From: Planctomycetota bacterium
GTDB taxonomy: Bacteria; Planctomycetota; MHYJ01; JACPTZ01
Direction: 5' to 3'
Length of the DNA: 64,000 nucleotides
NCBI GenBank assembly: GCA_016192525.1
Contig: JACPTZ010000168.1
Span: forward strand, 1-64,000
Positions 49,093-56,938 of the stretch are shown in pieces. Under the pieces are notes generated by a model, which was given only the letters and a program-made list of their open reading frames with translations, was not told the origin of the DNA and made no database searches. Position 1 is the first letter of the stretch. Every line of letters begins with the position of its first letter. A program made the translations under genes and the position numbers.

Positions 49093-50346
49093 ATGACGGC
49101 CTGCCGCCCCCTTCTCGCTTCATTGATCCTCGGTCTCCTCGCCCTCGCCGCTCCCGTCTTCGCCGGGGACGATGTGCCCTGGGACACCCCCACGCTCCAC
49201 GATCTCGGACTCCACGCGGGCTCGGCCGAGTCCGGAGTCGAGGTGCAGGCGAGCGGGCAGATCGACATCGAGTACCTGGGGATCCGCGGCCAGGGGGCGG
49301 GACTCCTCCAGGGGGAAAAACACGACCTCACCAACGGCCGCGCGCGGCTCTTCATCGACACCTTCATCGGCGACCACCTGTACTCCCTCGTCGAACTCCG
49401 CGGCGACCGGGACGAACCGCCGGACGACGGCCGCCTGAGCGGCCGCGTGGAACAGGCCTTTCTCCGCTACACCCCGTGGACGGAGCACGATTTCAGCATC
49501 CAGGCCGGGAAGTTCGTCTCGCCGTTCGGGTCGTACCCGACGCGGCATCAGACCGCGCAGGACCCGCTCATCTTCAAGCCGCTTCCGTACTCGTTCCAGA
49601 CGACCGTCTGCGACGGCCTCCTGCCGGGAGGGAACGACGGCTGGATCCGCTGGAAGGACATCCCCTTCTTCCGCCGCGGCATGCCTCCGATCTGGGACGT
49701 GCCGTACCAGCTCGGAGTCATGGTCTTCGGCTCCGGAGCGAAGGGAAAGGTGGACTACCGCCTCGCCGTGATGACCAGCGGGGTCTCGTCGCGACCGGAC
49801 GAGTGGGACACGCAGCCCGGCACCCACTCCGTCCCCGCCTTCGTGGCGCACGGGGGGATACGTCTGTCCCCCGCCCTCAAGTTCGGGGTCAACTACCAGG
49901 ATGGACCGTATCTCCTGGAGCAGGTGGAGCCCAGGCTTCCCGCCCGCTCCGAGATCGACGACTACCGCCAGCGGATCCTCGGACTCGAGGCGGAATTCGC
50001 CTGGGGACATCTGGAACTCCGCGGGGAGATCTTCTTCGATCGCTGGGAGGTTCCCCGGGTACGGGACGAGGCCGAGGACGTATCGTGGTACATCGAGGGC
50101 AAGTACGGCCTCCACCCCCGCCTCTTCGCCGCGTCGCGTTTCGGGATGATCTCGTTCAACAAGGTGTTGCAATCCAACGGCACGGCCGTCCGGTGGGACT
50201 ACCCCGCGCGACAGTGGGACATCGGACTCGGGGCGCGACTGACGGAGCATGTCCTGCTCCGAGTCGGATATCAGTGGAACGACGTCTCCAGGGGGACCGC
50301 TCCCACCGACGACATGTGGGCGATCCGGTTGAGCATTACGTTTTGA
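49093..50346 (+). CDS. Outer-membrane beta-barrel porin (OprO/OprP-like)
   Basis: 417 residues with a signal peptide (LLASLILGLLALAAPVFAG) and alternating polar/apolar strands throughout (RLFIDTFIGDHLYSLVELRG; QAFLRYTPWTEHDFSIQAG; HLELRGEIFFDRWEV). It ends WAIRLSITF, with the terminal Phe used for barrel insertion. Segments such as IQAGKFVSPFG resemble phosphate-selective porins and related barrels. It points to a diderm envelope. CTGGAGGA precedes the start by 10 bases. The next repeat begins 7 bp after the stop. Confidence 0.75.
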   Translation: MTACRPLLASLILGLLALAAPVFAGDDVPWDTPTLHDLGLHAGSAESGVEVQASGQIDIEYLGIRGQGAGLLQGEKHDLTNGRARLFIDTFIGDHLYSLVELRGDRDEPPDDGRLSGRVEQAFLRYTPWTEHDFSIQAGKFVSPFGSYPTRHQTAQDPLIFKPLPYSFQTTVCDGLLPGGNDGWIRWKDIPFFRRGMPPIWDVPYQLGVMVFGSGAKGKVDYRLAVMTSGVSSRPDEWDTQPGTHSVPAFVAHGGIRLSPALKFGVNYQDGPYLLEQVEPRLPARSEIDDYRQRILGLEAEFAWGHLELRGEIFFDRWEVPRVRDEAEDVSWYIEGKYGLHPRLFAASRFGMISFNKVLQSNGTAVRWDYPARQWDIGLGARLTEHVLLRVGYQWNDVSRGTAPTDDMWAIRLSITF

Positions 50347-50352
50347 CAACTG

Positions 50353-50477
50353 TGTCATTCCGAGCCCGGCCGCAAGGCCGGGCTAGGAATCTGGCCGTTC
50401 ACGCGGCTTATCGAGCACGTGGGATCGGCCGGATTCCTCGCGTCGCGCCAAACGGAGGCGCGACGCTCGGAATGACA
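50353..50477. repeat. Palindromic repeat element (TCATTCCGAGC type)
   Basis: TGTCATTCCGAGC (50353-50365) and GCTCGGAATGACA (50465-50477) are perfect inverted ends. Inside are CCCGGCC/GGCCGGG and AGGAATC/GATTCCT pairs. It lies 7 bp after the porin stop and 18 bp before the next start. It is a sequence variant of the TCATCCTGAG elements in the window. Confidence 0.65.
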
Positions 50478-50495
50478 TGAAAAAGGGAGACCCTC

Positions 50496-50735
50496 ATGGC
50501 CGATCCCACCATCGCCGCGAAGTTCCCGGCCGTCGTGGAACTCGATCCCGGCGCCTACTTCTGGTGCCGTTGCGGCCACTCGAAGAAGCAGCCCTTCTGC
50601 GACGGTTCGCACGCGGGCACGGAGTTCACCCCGCTCAAGTTCGACGTGGCCCAGAAGACGCGGATGGTCCTCTGCCAGTGCAAGCACACGGGCCATTCCC
50701 CGGCGTGCGACGGCAGCCACAAGACCCTCGTCTGA
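50496..50735 (+). CDS. CDGSH iron-sulfur protein with two cluster sites
   Basis: 79 residues with two complete CDGSH signatures: CRCGHSKKQPFCDGSH (24-39) and CQCKHTGHSPACDGSH (60-75). Each holds a 2Fe-2S cluster by three Cys and one His. The protein is soluble, with no membrane anchor. Such proteins carry electrons or clusters. It starts shortly after the repeat with GGGAGA upstream, and ends 3 bp before the polyketide synthase gene, so it is probably first in that operon and may serve the downstream flavoenzyme. Confidence 0.9.
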   Translation: MADPTIAAKFPAVVELDPGAYFWCRCGHSKKQPFCDGSHAGTEFTPLKFDVAQKTRMVLCQCKHTGHSPACDGSHKTLV

Positions 50736-50738
50736 CCG

Positions 50739-51785
50739 ATGCCCCGGATCGCCGCCGTCGCCACCGCCCTCCCGCCCCACTCCTTCGCCCAGAGTGAGAT
50801 CCGGGCGGCCTGCGAACGCGTCTGGTCGGAGCAGGAGGACCTCCGGCGTCTCTGCGCCGTATTCGACCGTTCCGGCGTCGAACGCCGCCACTTCGCCTTC
50901 CCGCTCGACTACTACCTCGCGGGTCCCCCCTTCGACGTCCGAAACGCCGACTTCATCCGCGAAGGAACCGCCCTAGCGGCGAAGGCAGCACGGGCGTGTC
51001 TGGCGCGGGCCGGGGTCCCGGCCGATCGCGTGGATCACCTCTTCCTGGTCACCACGACCGGCCTCGCCACGCCGAGCCTGGACGCCCGGCTCGTCGAGAC
51101 CCTCGGGTTGCGCCGCGATGTGCGCCGCTGGCCGCTCTTCGGCCTCGGCTGCGCCGGAGGGGCGGGGGGGCTCGCGCGGGCGGAGGCCGTCCTGCGCGAC
51201 CGCCCCTCGGAACGGGCCCTGGTCGTCTCGGTGGAACTCTGCGGACAGATCTTCTCCCCCCGCGCTCAAACTCCGGTCGATGTGATCGGAGCGGCCCTCT
51301 TCGGCGACGGCGCCGCGGCCGCGCTCGTCGAGGGCGCCGACCCCGGAGCGGGCGCGCGGATCCGCGCCAGCCATGCGGTCCTCTTCGAGAACACCCGCGA
51401 GGTGATGGGCTGGAACTTCACCTCCGACGGCATGAGGCTCGTGCTGTCCCGGGAGGTGCCGCAAGTGGTGCTCGGTCCGGTGCGGGAAGCAGTGTTTGAC
51501 TTCCTGCATCGCCTGGAGGTCCCGCCGACCGAAGTGAAATACTGGATCCTCCATCCGGGCGGCCGACGCGTGATCGACACCTACCTCCGGGCCTTCGGAC
51601 TGAGCGAGCCCGACGTGGAGTGGACCCGCCGGTCCATCGCGCGGGTCGGGAATCTGTCGAGCGCCTCGGTCCTCTTCATCCTCGCGGACGTGATGGCGGG
51701 CGGCGCTCCCCGCCCCGGTGAGAAGGGGCTCCTGTGCGCCCTCGGCCCCGGATTCGGGGCGGAGATGCTGCTGATCGAGGGGTGA
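50739..51785 (+). CDS. Type III polyketide synthase
   Basis: 348-residue chalcone/stilbene synthase-fold enzyme. The catalytic triad is visible: Cys138 in FGLGCAGGAGG, His272 in WILHPGG and Asn305 in VGNLSSAS. Length and motifs fit bacterial enzymes that make alkylresorcinols or alkylpyrones from fatty acyl starters and malonyl-CoA. It is followed after one base by an FAD oxidoreductase, and a methyltransferase lies 3.3 kb downstream. The set recalls srsA-srsC-srsB of Streptomyces, which makes methylated phenolic lipids and quinones. The starter unit is not predictable. Confidence 0.9.
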   Translation: MPRIAAVATALPPHSFAQSEIRAACERVWSEQEDLRRLCAVFDRSGVERRHFAFPLDYYLAGPPFDVRNADFIREGTALAAKAARACLARAGVPADRVDHLFLVTTTGLATPSLDARLVETLGLRRDVRRWPLFGLGCAGGAGGLARAEAVLRDRPSERALVVSVELCGQIFSPRAQTPVDVIGAALFGDGAAAALVEGADPGAGARIRASHAVLFENTREVMGWNFTSDGMRLVLSREVPQVVLGPVREAVFDFLHRLEVPPTEVKYWILHPGGRRVIDTYLRAFGLSEPDVEWTRRSIARVGNLSSASVLFILADVMAGGAPRPGEKGLLCALGPGFGAEMLLIEG

Positions 51786-51786
51786 C

Positions 51787-52863
51787 ATGCCCTGCGATGC
51801 CGTGATCGTCGGCGGAAGCGTGGCCGGCTCGATCACCGCCATCGAGCTGGCCCGGCGCGGATTCCGGGTGGCCCTGTTTGAGAAGTGCCGGTTCCCCCGC
51901 CCCAAGGCCTGCGGGGAGGGGCTCCTCCCGCACGGGGTCGCCGCGCTGGCCGAACTTGGCATCGACTGCCCCGCCCCTCGCGTCCGCGGCCTCCGCTACG
52001 TATCTCCCGGCGGACGCGTGGCCGAGGCCGACTTTCCGTTCGGCTACGGACTCGTCGTTCGGCGCGAGCGTTTCGACGAGGTCCTGTTCCGAAAGGCCGC
52101 GTCGACCCCCGGAGTCGAGGCGTTCGAGGGGACCGCCTGGGATCCGGATCGCACGAAGGCGCGCTGGATCGTCGGGGCGGACGGTCTCCACTCCCGCTTT
52201 CATCGCGGAGGCAATTTCACCGCCCGGTCACCGGCCGGGATCCGGATCGGACTGAGCACTCACGTCCGCGGACTGCGGATCGACCGCGAGCGGGTGGAGG
52301 TGATCCTCCATCCGGGGGGGGAGGTCTACCTGGCGCCGTCGGATGGAGACGAGACGCTGGTGGCCTGTCTTTGCCGCAAGGAGTCGATCCCGGCGGCGGA
52401 GAGCAACGAGGCGCGGGTGAAGGCCATCCTTCGATCCCTCCCCTCGCTGGTGGGCCGGCTGGGGGAGATCCGGTTCACCACGCCGGCCCTGGCCGTGGCC
52501 CCGCTGGGGCTGGCGGTGACGCCGGTGGCGTCGGGGAACATCATGCTGGTGGGGGACGCCGCGGGCGCCCCCGATCCGGTGACGGGGGAGGGAATGTCGC
52601 TGGCGATTCTGTCGGCGCGGGCCGCGGCGCGGGCGATGGCGGAGGGGCGGCCGGAGGAGTACGCGAGGGAGCGGGAGCGTCTGGCGGCCGGATCGCTCTG
52701 GCTCGGCTCGTGGATCCTCCGGGCCTCGAGGCTCCCCGCCATCGCGGACCGGGTAGTGCGGTCGCTGGCGGGGCGGCCGGACCTCTTCCGCAAGCTGCTG
52801 GATGTGGCGGTGGGACGGGAGAGGAACCTGTCACTGCCAGAGCTGGCGCGACTGGTCATCTAG
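51787..52863 (+). CDS. FAD-dependent oxidoreductase (geranylgeranyl reductase/hydroxylase type)
   Basis: 358 residues with an N-terminal FAD-binding Rossmann motif (AVIVGGSVAGSITAIELARRG), the FEKCRFPRPKACGEGLLP segment of the geranylgeranyl reductase/halogenase-like group, and the second FAD motif LVGDAAGAPDPVTGEGM. It could hydroxylate or reduce the polyketide product, as SrsC does for alkylresorcinols; this role is from context. Starts 1 bp after the polyketide synthase stop. A new promoter lies right after it. Confidence 0.85.
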   Translation: MPCDAVIVGGSVAGSITAIELARRGFRVALFEKCRFPRPKACGEGLLPHGVAALAELGIDCPAPRVRGLRYVSPGGRVAEADFPFGYGLVVRRERFDEVLFRKAASTPGVEAFEGTAWDPDRTKARWIVGADGLHSRFHRGGNFTARSPAGIRIGLSTHVRGLRIDRERVEVILHPGGEVYLAPSDGDETLVACLCRKESIPAAESNEARVKAILRSLPSLVGRLGEIRFTTPALAVAPLGLAVTPVASGNIMLVGDAAGAPDPVTGEGMSLAILSARAAARAMAEGRPEEYARERERLAAGSLWLGSWILRASRLPAIADRVVRSLAGRPDLFRKLLDVAVGRERNLSLPELARLVI

Positions 52864-52884
52864 CCGGCCCGCCCCACGAATCCC

Positions 52885-52912
52885 TTGCAACATTGCGCCC
52901 GCCCCGTAAAAT
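52885..52912 (+). promoter_or_regulatory. Promoter of the ferredoxin-dehydrogenase-hydratase unit
   Basis: TTGCAA (52885-52890), 16 bp, TAAAAT (52907-52912), 46 bp ahead of the ferredoxin start. It splits the locus into two transcription units. Confidence 0.6.
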
Positions 52913-52958
52913 GCGCGGTTTCGCGGGGAGCAGCCCGCGACCGCCATGGAGTAAACCA

Positions 52959-53426
52959 ATGCCCAAGGTGAAATTCGTCCAGGAGAAGAAGGAGATCGAG
53001 GTCGCCCCGGGCGCCAACCTCCGGACCGAGGCGATGAAGGCCGGGATCGAACTCTACGAAGGGCCCGACCGGCTCCTCAACTGCCGCGGATTCGGAATGT
53101 GCGCCACCTGCACGGTGTGGCTCAAGAACGACACCGCGAAGAACGCCGGCCCCATGGGAATCCACGAACGGATCCGGCGCGCCCTCGGCTTCTGGGCGCT
53201 CGGTCACGAGGAGGAATGCCGGCTCGCCTGCCAGACGAAGGTGATGGGCGATCTGGAAGTCTGGACCCGGCCCGGTTACAACTGGTTCGGCGAGACGGCC
53301 GCCGCGCCCGCCGCAAAACCCTCCGCACCAGCGCCCGTGGCGAAGCCGGCGGTCGCCGCTTCCGCGGCACCCTCCAGTGCCGCTTCCGCGGCGCCCTCCA
53401 GTGCGACGGCGGCGCCCAAGGCATAG
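52959..53426 (+). CDS. 2Fe-2S ferredoxin-like protein with Ala/Pro-rich tail
   Basis: 155 residues. The N-terminal 105 form a plant-type ferredoxin domain: CRGFGMCATC carries three cluster Cys, and the fourth is in ECRLACQTKV, which has two candidates. The last 45 residues are a low-complexity Ala/Pro/Ser tail encoded by near-tandem repeats (about 53340-53410), unusual for a ferredoxin and possibly a flexible tether. GGAG lies 9 bases before the ATG. The gene is followed after 3 bp by the dehydrogenase. Likely electron carrier for the neighbouring oxidoreductases. Confidence 0.8.
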   Translation: MPKVKFVQEKKEIEVAPGANLRTEAMKAGIELYEGPDRLLNCRGFGMCATCTVWLKNDTAKNAGPMGIHERIRRALGFWALGHEEECRLACQTKVMGDLEVWTRPGYNWFGETAAAPAAKPSAPAPVAKPAVAASAAPSSAASAAPSSATAAPKA

Positions 53427-53429
53427 CCC

Positions 53430-54287
53430 ATGGCCATCGAACGGATCCTCGTCATCGGCGCGGGTACGATGGGCCACGGCATCGGCCATGCCGCGGCCGT
53501 CGGCGGATACACCGTCACGATCCAGGACGTCTCCCCGGCCTCGCTCGACAAGGCCCGGGCCGCCGTCGAGAAGATCGTCCAGAAGGGGGTGGAACTCGGG
53601 AAGACGAAGCCGGACGAGGCCCAGAAGATCATCGGCCGCCTCTCCTTCACCCCGGACCGCGAGGCCGCCGCTCGACAGGCTGACCTCATCATCGAGGCCG
53701 CCCCGGAGCAGATCGCGATCAAGATGGAGATCTTCGCCGGACTCGACCGGATGGCCCCCGAGTCCGCGATCTTCGCTTCAAACACCTCGGCCCTCAGCAT
53801 TACGGAGATGGCGGGCGCGCTCTCGCGACCGGCCCGCCTCGTGGGCATGCACTTCTTCAATCCCGTGCACAAGATGAAGCTCGTGGAGGTCATCCGGGCG
53901 CTGGAATCGAGCCCGGCGGCGATCGAGGCGGTGACCGAAGTGGCCCGTCGAATGGGGAAGGAGACCGTTCTCGTCCGCGAGTCGCCCGGTTTCGTCACCA
54001 GCCGGGTGAACGCGATGATCGGAAACGAGGCCTTCTGCATGCTGCAGGAAGGGGTCGCCTCGGCGCCGGACATCGACAAGGCGCTGAAGCTCGGACTCAA
54101 CCACCCGATGGGACCGTTCGAGCTGGTCGACCTCGTCGGGCTTGACACGCGACTGAGCGTGCTCGAGTTCCTCCACAAGACCCTCGGCGAGAAGTACCGC
54201 CCCTGCCCGCTCCTCGTCCAGTACGTGAAGGCGGGACGGCTGGGCCGAAAGGTGGGGAAGGGCGTCTTCGAGTACCCGGAGAAATGA
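53430..54287 (+). CDS. 3-hydroxybutyryl-CoA dehydrogenase
   Basis: 285 residues, the usual length of the single-domain enzyme. NAD-binding GAGTMGHGIGHAAAVGG, then DLIIEAAPE and NTSALSITEMAGAL. HFFNPVHKMKLVEVI holds the catalytic His, and GFVTSRVNAMIGNEA with ELVDLVGLDT forms the C-terminal domain. It interconverts acetoacetyl-CoA and 3-hydroxybutyryl-CoA or related acyl-CoAs. It overlaps the enoyl-CoA hydratase gene by ATGA, so the two are coupled. In this locus it may feed acyl-CoA starters to the polyketide synthase or simply serve fatty-acid metabolism. Confidence 0.92.
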   Translation: MAIERILVIGAGTMGHGIGHAAAVGGYTVTIQDVSPASLDKARAAVEKIVQKGVELGKTKPDEAQKIIGRLSFTPDREAAARQADLIIEAAPEQIAIKMEIFAGLDRMAPESAIFASNTSALSITEMAGALSRPARLVGMHFFNPVHKMKLVEVIRALESSPAAIEAVTEVARRMGKETVLVRESPGFVTSRVNAMIGNEAFCMLQEGVASAPDIDKALKLGLNHPMGPFELVDLVGLDTRLSVLEFLHKTLGEKYRPCPLLVQYVKAGRLGRKVGKGVFEYPEK

Positions 54288-55072
54288 ACATGCCCCCCGC
54301 CTTCCAGAACCTGAAACTGGACCTCGCCGGCGGCATCGCCACGCTCACGGTCAACCGCCCGGATGTCCGGAACGCCCTCGACCTCGCGACGGTGAAGGAG
54401 TTTCACGAAGCCCTGCGCGTCCTGGCGGAGGAGGAGTCGCTCGGGGTCCTGATCCTCACCGGCGCGGGCGACACCACCTTCGTCGCCGGGGCCGACATCC
54501 GGGAGATCCGGGCCCGCAACGTGAAGGACGCCCTCGCGGGAATCAACACCCACCTTTTCGCGGCCGTGGAGCGGTTCCCGCGCCCGACGATCGCCGCCGT
54601 GAATGGTTACGCCCTCGGCGGCGGCTGCGAGCTGGCGCTGGCCTGCGACATCCGGATCGCCTCCGAGAAGGCGAAGTTCGGGCTCCCCGAGCTCGGGCTC
54701 GGGATCATCCCGGGGGCGGGCGGCACGCAGCGCCTCCCGCGGATCGTCGGCTGGGGACGGGCCAAGCATCTCATCTTCACGGGGGAAGTCCTGGACGCGG
54801 CGAAGGCGGAGCAGTTCGGGCTGGTCTCGAGGGTCGTCCCTCCCGACCGGCTGCTGGAGGCCGCGCGCGAGATCGCCTCGAAGATCCTGACCCGCGGTCC
54901 CCTCGCGGCTCGACTGGCGAAACTCTCGCTGAATGCGGCGGCGCGGGTCGATCTCGACTCCGGCCTCCTCGTGGAGATGCTCGCCCAGTCGGTCTGTTTC
55001 GGCTCCGAGGACAAGGTGGAGGGGACGACCGCCTTCCTGGAGAAACGTCCGGCGAAGTTCACGGGGAAGTGA
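54284..55072 (+). CDS. Enoyl-CoA hydratase (crotonase family)
   Basis: 262 residues with crotonase features: VAGADIREIRARN (oxyanion hole), GGGCELALACDIRIA and LPELGLGIIPGAGGTQRLP, with both catalytic Glu (ELALACD and PELGLG) in place. It hydrates short-chain enoyl-CoA. Together with the preceding dehydrogenase it forms a two-step beta-oxidation or butyrate-type module. The methyltransferase gene follows after 4 bp. Confidence 0.92.
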   Translation: MNMPPAFQNLKLDLAGGIATLTVNRPDVRNALDLATVKEFHEALRVLAEEESLGVLILTGAGDTTFVAGADIREIRARNVKDALAGINTHLFAAVERFPRPTIAAVNGYALGGGCELALACDIRIASEKAKFGLPELGLGIIPGAGGTQRLPRIVGWGRAKHLIFTGEVLDAAKAEQFGLVSRVVPPDRLLEAAREIASKILTRGPLAARLAKLSLNAAARVDLDSGLLVEMLAQSVCFGSEDKVEGTTAFLEKRPAKFTGK

Positions 55073-55076
55073 GCAG

Positions 55077-55799
55077 GTGCATCCCGACGAGGCCCTACGC
55101 GCCGCCTTCGGGGCTGCGGCGCCCGAGCACTTCCAGTGGCAGACCGCGCACTCGTACGTCTCCGCCCGCGAACAGGCGCTCATCCAAGCCGCCTTCAGCC
55201 CGTCCGGCGCGCGCCTCCTCGACCTCGGATGCGGCGAGGGGGCCACGCTGCATCATCTCGGCGACCCGCCGGGCGCCGTGGGCGTGGATCTCTTCCCTGC
55301 GAAGGCGGCGTTTGCCCGCGGACGTCTCCGGCGGGGCCGGTTCGCCGCCGCCTCGGCCCTGCAGCTCCCCTTCCGCGAGGGAGTGTTCGATCAGGTGCTG
55401 GTGCGCGACCTCGTCCACCACATTCCCGACCCGCGCCGGCTTGTCGATGAATGCGCGCGCGTCCTCCGGCCCGGGGGGGTCCTCGACCTCCTCGAACCGT
55501 GCGGACGGAATCCGCTCATCGCCCTGCACGCCCTTTCGAAGGTGGAGGAGCGGGGCGAGTGGCGATCCACGGTTCCCTTCCTGCATCGACTCTTCTCGAT
55601 CCGATTCGAGATCGTGCGAACGATGCGGTTTCAACCGCTCCCGATCCACCGGATCGTGTTCCATCCGGAGATGGGCTTCCCCCGCGCGGCGACGATTCCC
55701 GCGATGGCGGGTGCGGTGGATGGCGTGGAGCGCGCCGCCGCGGGACTCCTGCCGAAGGCGATCTGGGCGTACATCCACCTGAGGGGAGTCCGGCGATGA
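55077..55799 (+). CDS. Class I SAM-dependent methyltransferase
   Basis: 240 residues of the Methyltransf_11 type: motif I LLDLGCGEGATLHHLG, acidic residue in GVDLFPAKAAF, motif II FDQVLVRDLVHHIPD and motif III RVLRPGGVLDLLEP. The C-terminal part is extended by a helical region that could bind a lipid-like acceptor. Start GTG 55077; the reading frame is open further upstream inside the hydratase gene but is not coding there. In the polyketide locus it is the natural candidate for O- or C-methylation of the product. Confidence 0.85.
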   Translation: MHPDEALRAAFGAAAPEHFQWQTAHSYVSAREQALIQAAFSPSGARLLDLGCGEGATLHHLGDPPGAVGVDLFPAKAAFARGRLRRGRFAAASALQLPFREGVFDQVLVRDLVHHIPDPRRLVDECARVLRPGGVLDLLEPCGRNPLIALHALSKVEERGEWRSTVPFLHRLFSIRFEIVRTMRFQPLPIHRIVFHPEMGFPRAATIPAMAGAVDGVERAAAGLLPKAIWAYIHLRGVRR

Positions 55800-55825
55800 A
55801 CCCCGGGCGCCCGGAATGATCCTCC

Positions 55826-56005
55826 ATGCTGGCCCTGATCTCCCGTCTCTGCCAGTTCGCCGGCCTCGTGTGTCTCCCCGCGGCGCTCTACATCGGAATG
55901 GTAAAGGGCGACTCCCGAACGGAGCTGCTCCTCCTGGTCTTCGGCACGGCGATCTTTCTGATCGGCCGAATGATGGGGCGCGGCGGGAAGGGGGAAGCGC
56001 CGTAG
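55826..56005 (+). CDS. Small two-helix membrane protein
   Basis: 59 residues with two hydrophobic helices (FAGLVCLPAALYIGMV and LLLLVFGTAIFLIGRMM) joined by a short polar loop (KGDSRTE), and a basic tail. Similar short proteins are common behind methyltransferase genes in my recollection of planctomycete loci, but no family name is known to me. It lies 26 bp after the methyltransferase gene in the same direction, so it is probably part of the operon. Its TAG stop lies in the palindrome that ends the unit. Confidence 0.6.
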   Translation: MLALISRLCQFAGLVCLPAALYIGMVKGDSRTELLLLVFGTAIFLIGRMMGRGGKGEAP

Positions 56006-56022
56006 GGCCGGCCCTACGGCGC
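55997..56022. terminator. 26-bp perfect palindrome holding both convergent stop codons
   Basis: GCGCCGTAGGGCC is followed at once by its exact complement. The TAG of the rightward gene (56003-56005) and the TAG of the leftward fdhD (56014-56016) occupy mirror positions. It can fold into a hairpin in both transcripts and may serve as a shared terminator. No T-run is present. Confidence 0.6.
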
Positions 56023-56856
56023 GATGCGCCGCGGATGGGTGTACACGTTCATCGACTCCCCCCTCAGAAATCCCACCAGCGTCACACCGAAGGCCCGGGC
56101 CGTCTGGACCGCGAGGCTCGACGGGGCCGACACGGCGCACACGACCGGGAGGCGCGCCATGACCGCCTTCTGCAGAATCTCAAACGAGGCCCGGCCGCTC
56201 ACCAGAAGAAGTCGGCGATCGAGGGGGAGTTCTCCCTTGAGGAGCAGCGCCCCGATCGCCTTGTCGACGGCGTTGTGACGCCCAACATCCTCCCGCAAGA
56301 GGACGAGTCTCCCGTCCGGCTCGAAGATGGCCGCCGCGTGCAATCCTCCGGTCCGGGCAAAAATTCCCTGGGCGCGACGCATCGTCTCTCCCAGCCGGGA
56401 GAGCGTCGCGGAAGTCACCTGAAGCCGGGAACGGACCGGCCGCGCCAGGGTCCGGATCTGGTCGATGGAGGCCTTCCCGCACATCCCGCACGAACTGGTG
56501 GCGTAGAAGTGGCGCTTGAGACGTGAGAGATCGGGCGAGTGCCCTTCGGCAAAGATGATGTTGACGACGTTCCTTCTTCGCGGATGGGACGGGTCGCGCG
56601 GCTGGCGGAAGCGTCCGAGGTCCGCGGCCGAGCGAACGATCCCCTCTCCGTAGAGAAATCCGGTGGCGAGTTCCGGGTCTTCCCCCGGGGTTCGGAGCGT
56701 GATCGCCATCGGAGCGCCGTGGATCCGGATCTCGAGCGGCTCCTCGACGGCGAGGGTGTCGCGAACAGGCCCCGGGCGCGATGGCGCCCGTCCGACCGCA
56801 ACGCGACAGGTTCGAGTGGACATCGTGCGCGCATTGGGCATAGGCCGCGTTTTCAT
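56014..56856 (-). CDS. fdhD: Formate dehydrogenase accessory sulfurtransferase FdhD
   Basis: 280 residues. FdhD passes sulfur from IscS to the Mo-bis-MGD cofactor. The catalytic Cys pair is in SSCGMCGKAS; other family parts are EEPLEIRIHGAPMAITLRTP, TGFLYGEGIV, LREDVGRHNAVDKAIGALL and SGRASFEILQKA. Three in-frame ATGs (56856, 56841, 56823) lack a clear ribosome site, so the first 10 residues are uncertain. It follows the YdeP-type oxidoreductase gene on the same strand after 82 bp and presumably matures that enzyme. Confidence 0.93.
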   Translation of the reverse strand: MKTRPMPNARTMSTRTCRVAVGRAPSRPGPVRDTLAVEEPLEIRIHGAPMAITLRTPGEDPELATGFLYGEGIVRSAADLGRFRQPRDPSHPRRRNVVNIIFAEGHSPDLSRLKRHFYATSSCGMCGKASIDQIRTLARPVRSRLQVTSATLSRLGETMRRAQGIFARTGGLHAAAIFEPDGRLVLLREDVGRHNAVDKAIGALLLKGELPLDRRLLLVSGRASFEILQKAVMARLPVVCAVSAPSSLAVQTARAFGVTLVGFLRGESMNVYTHPRRIAP

Positions 56857-56938
56857 CCGGCGTGAGGCCGGCGCCCCCTCGAAGACTCAAGAGTGACAGG
56901 GCACATGGCGGTGTCCCGGACTCCCCCCGGGCCTCCTT

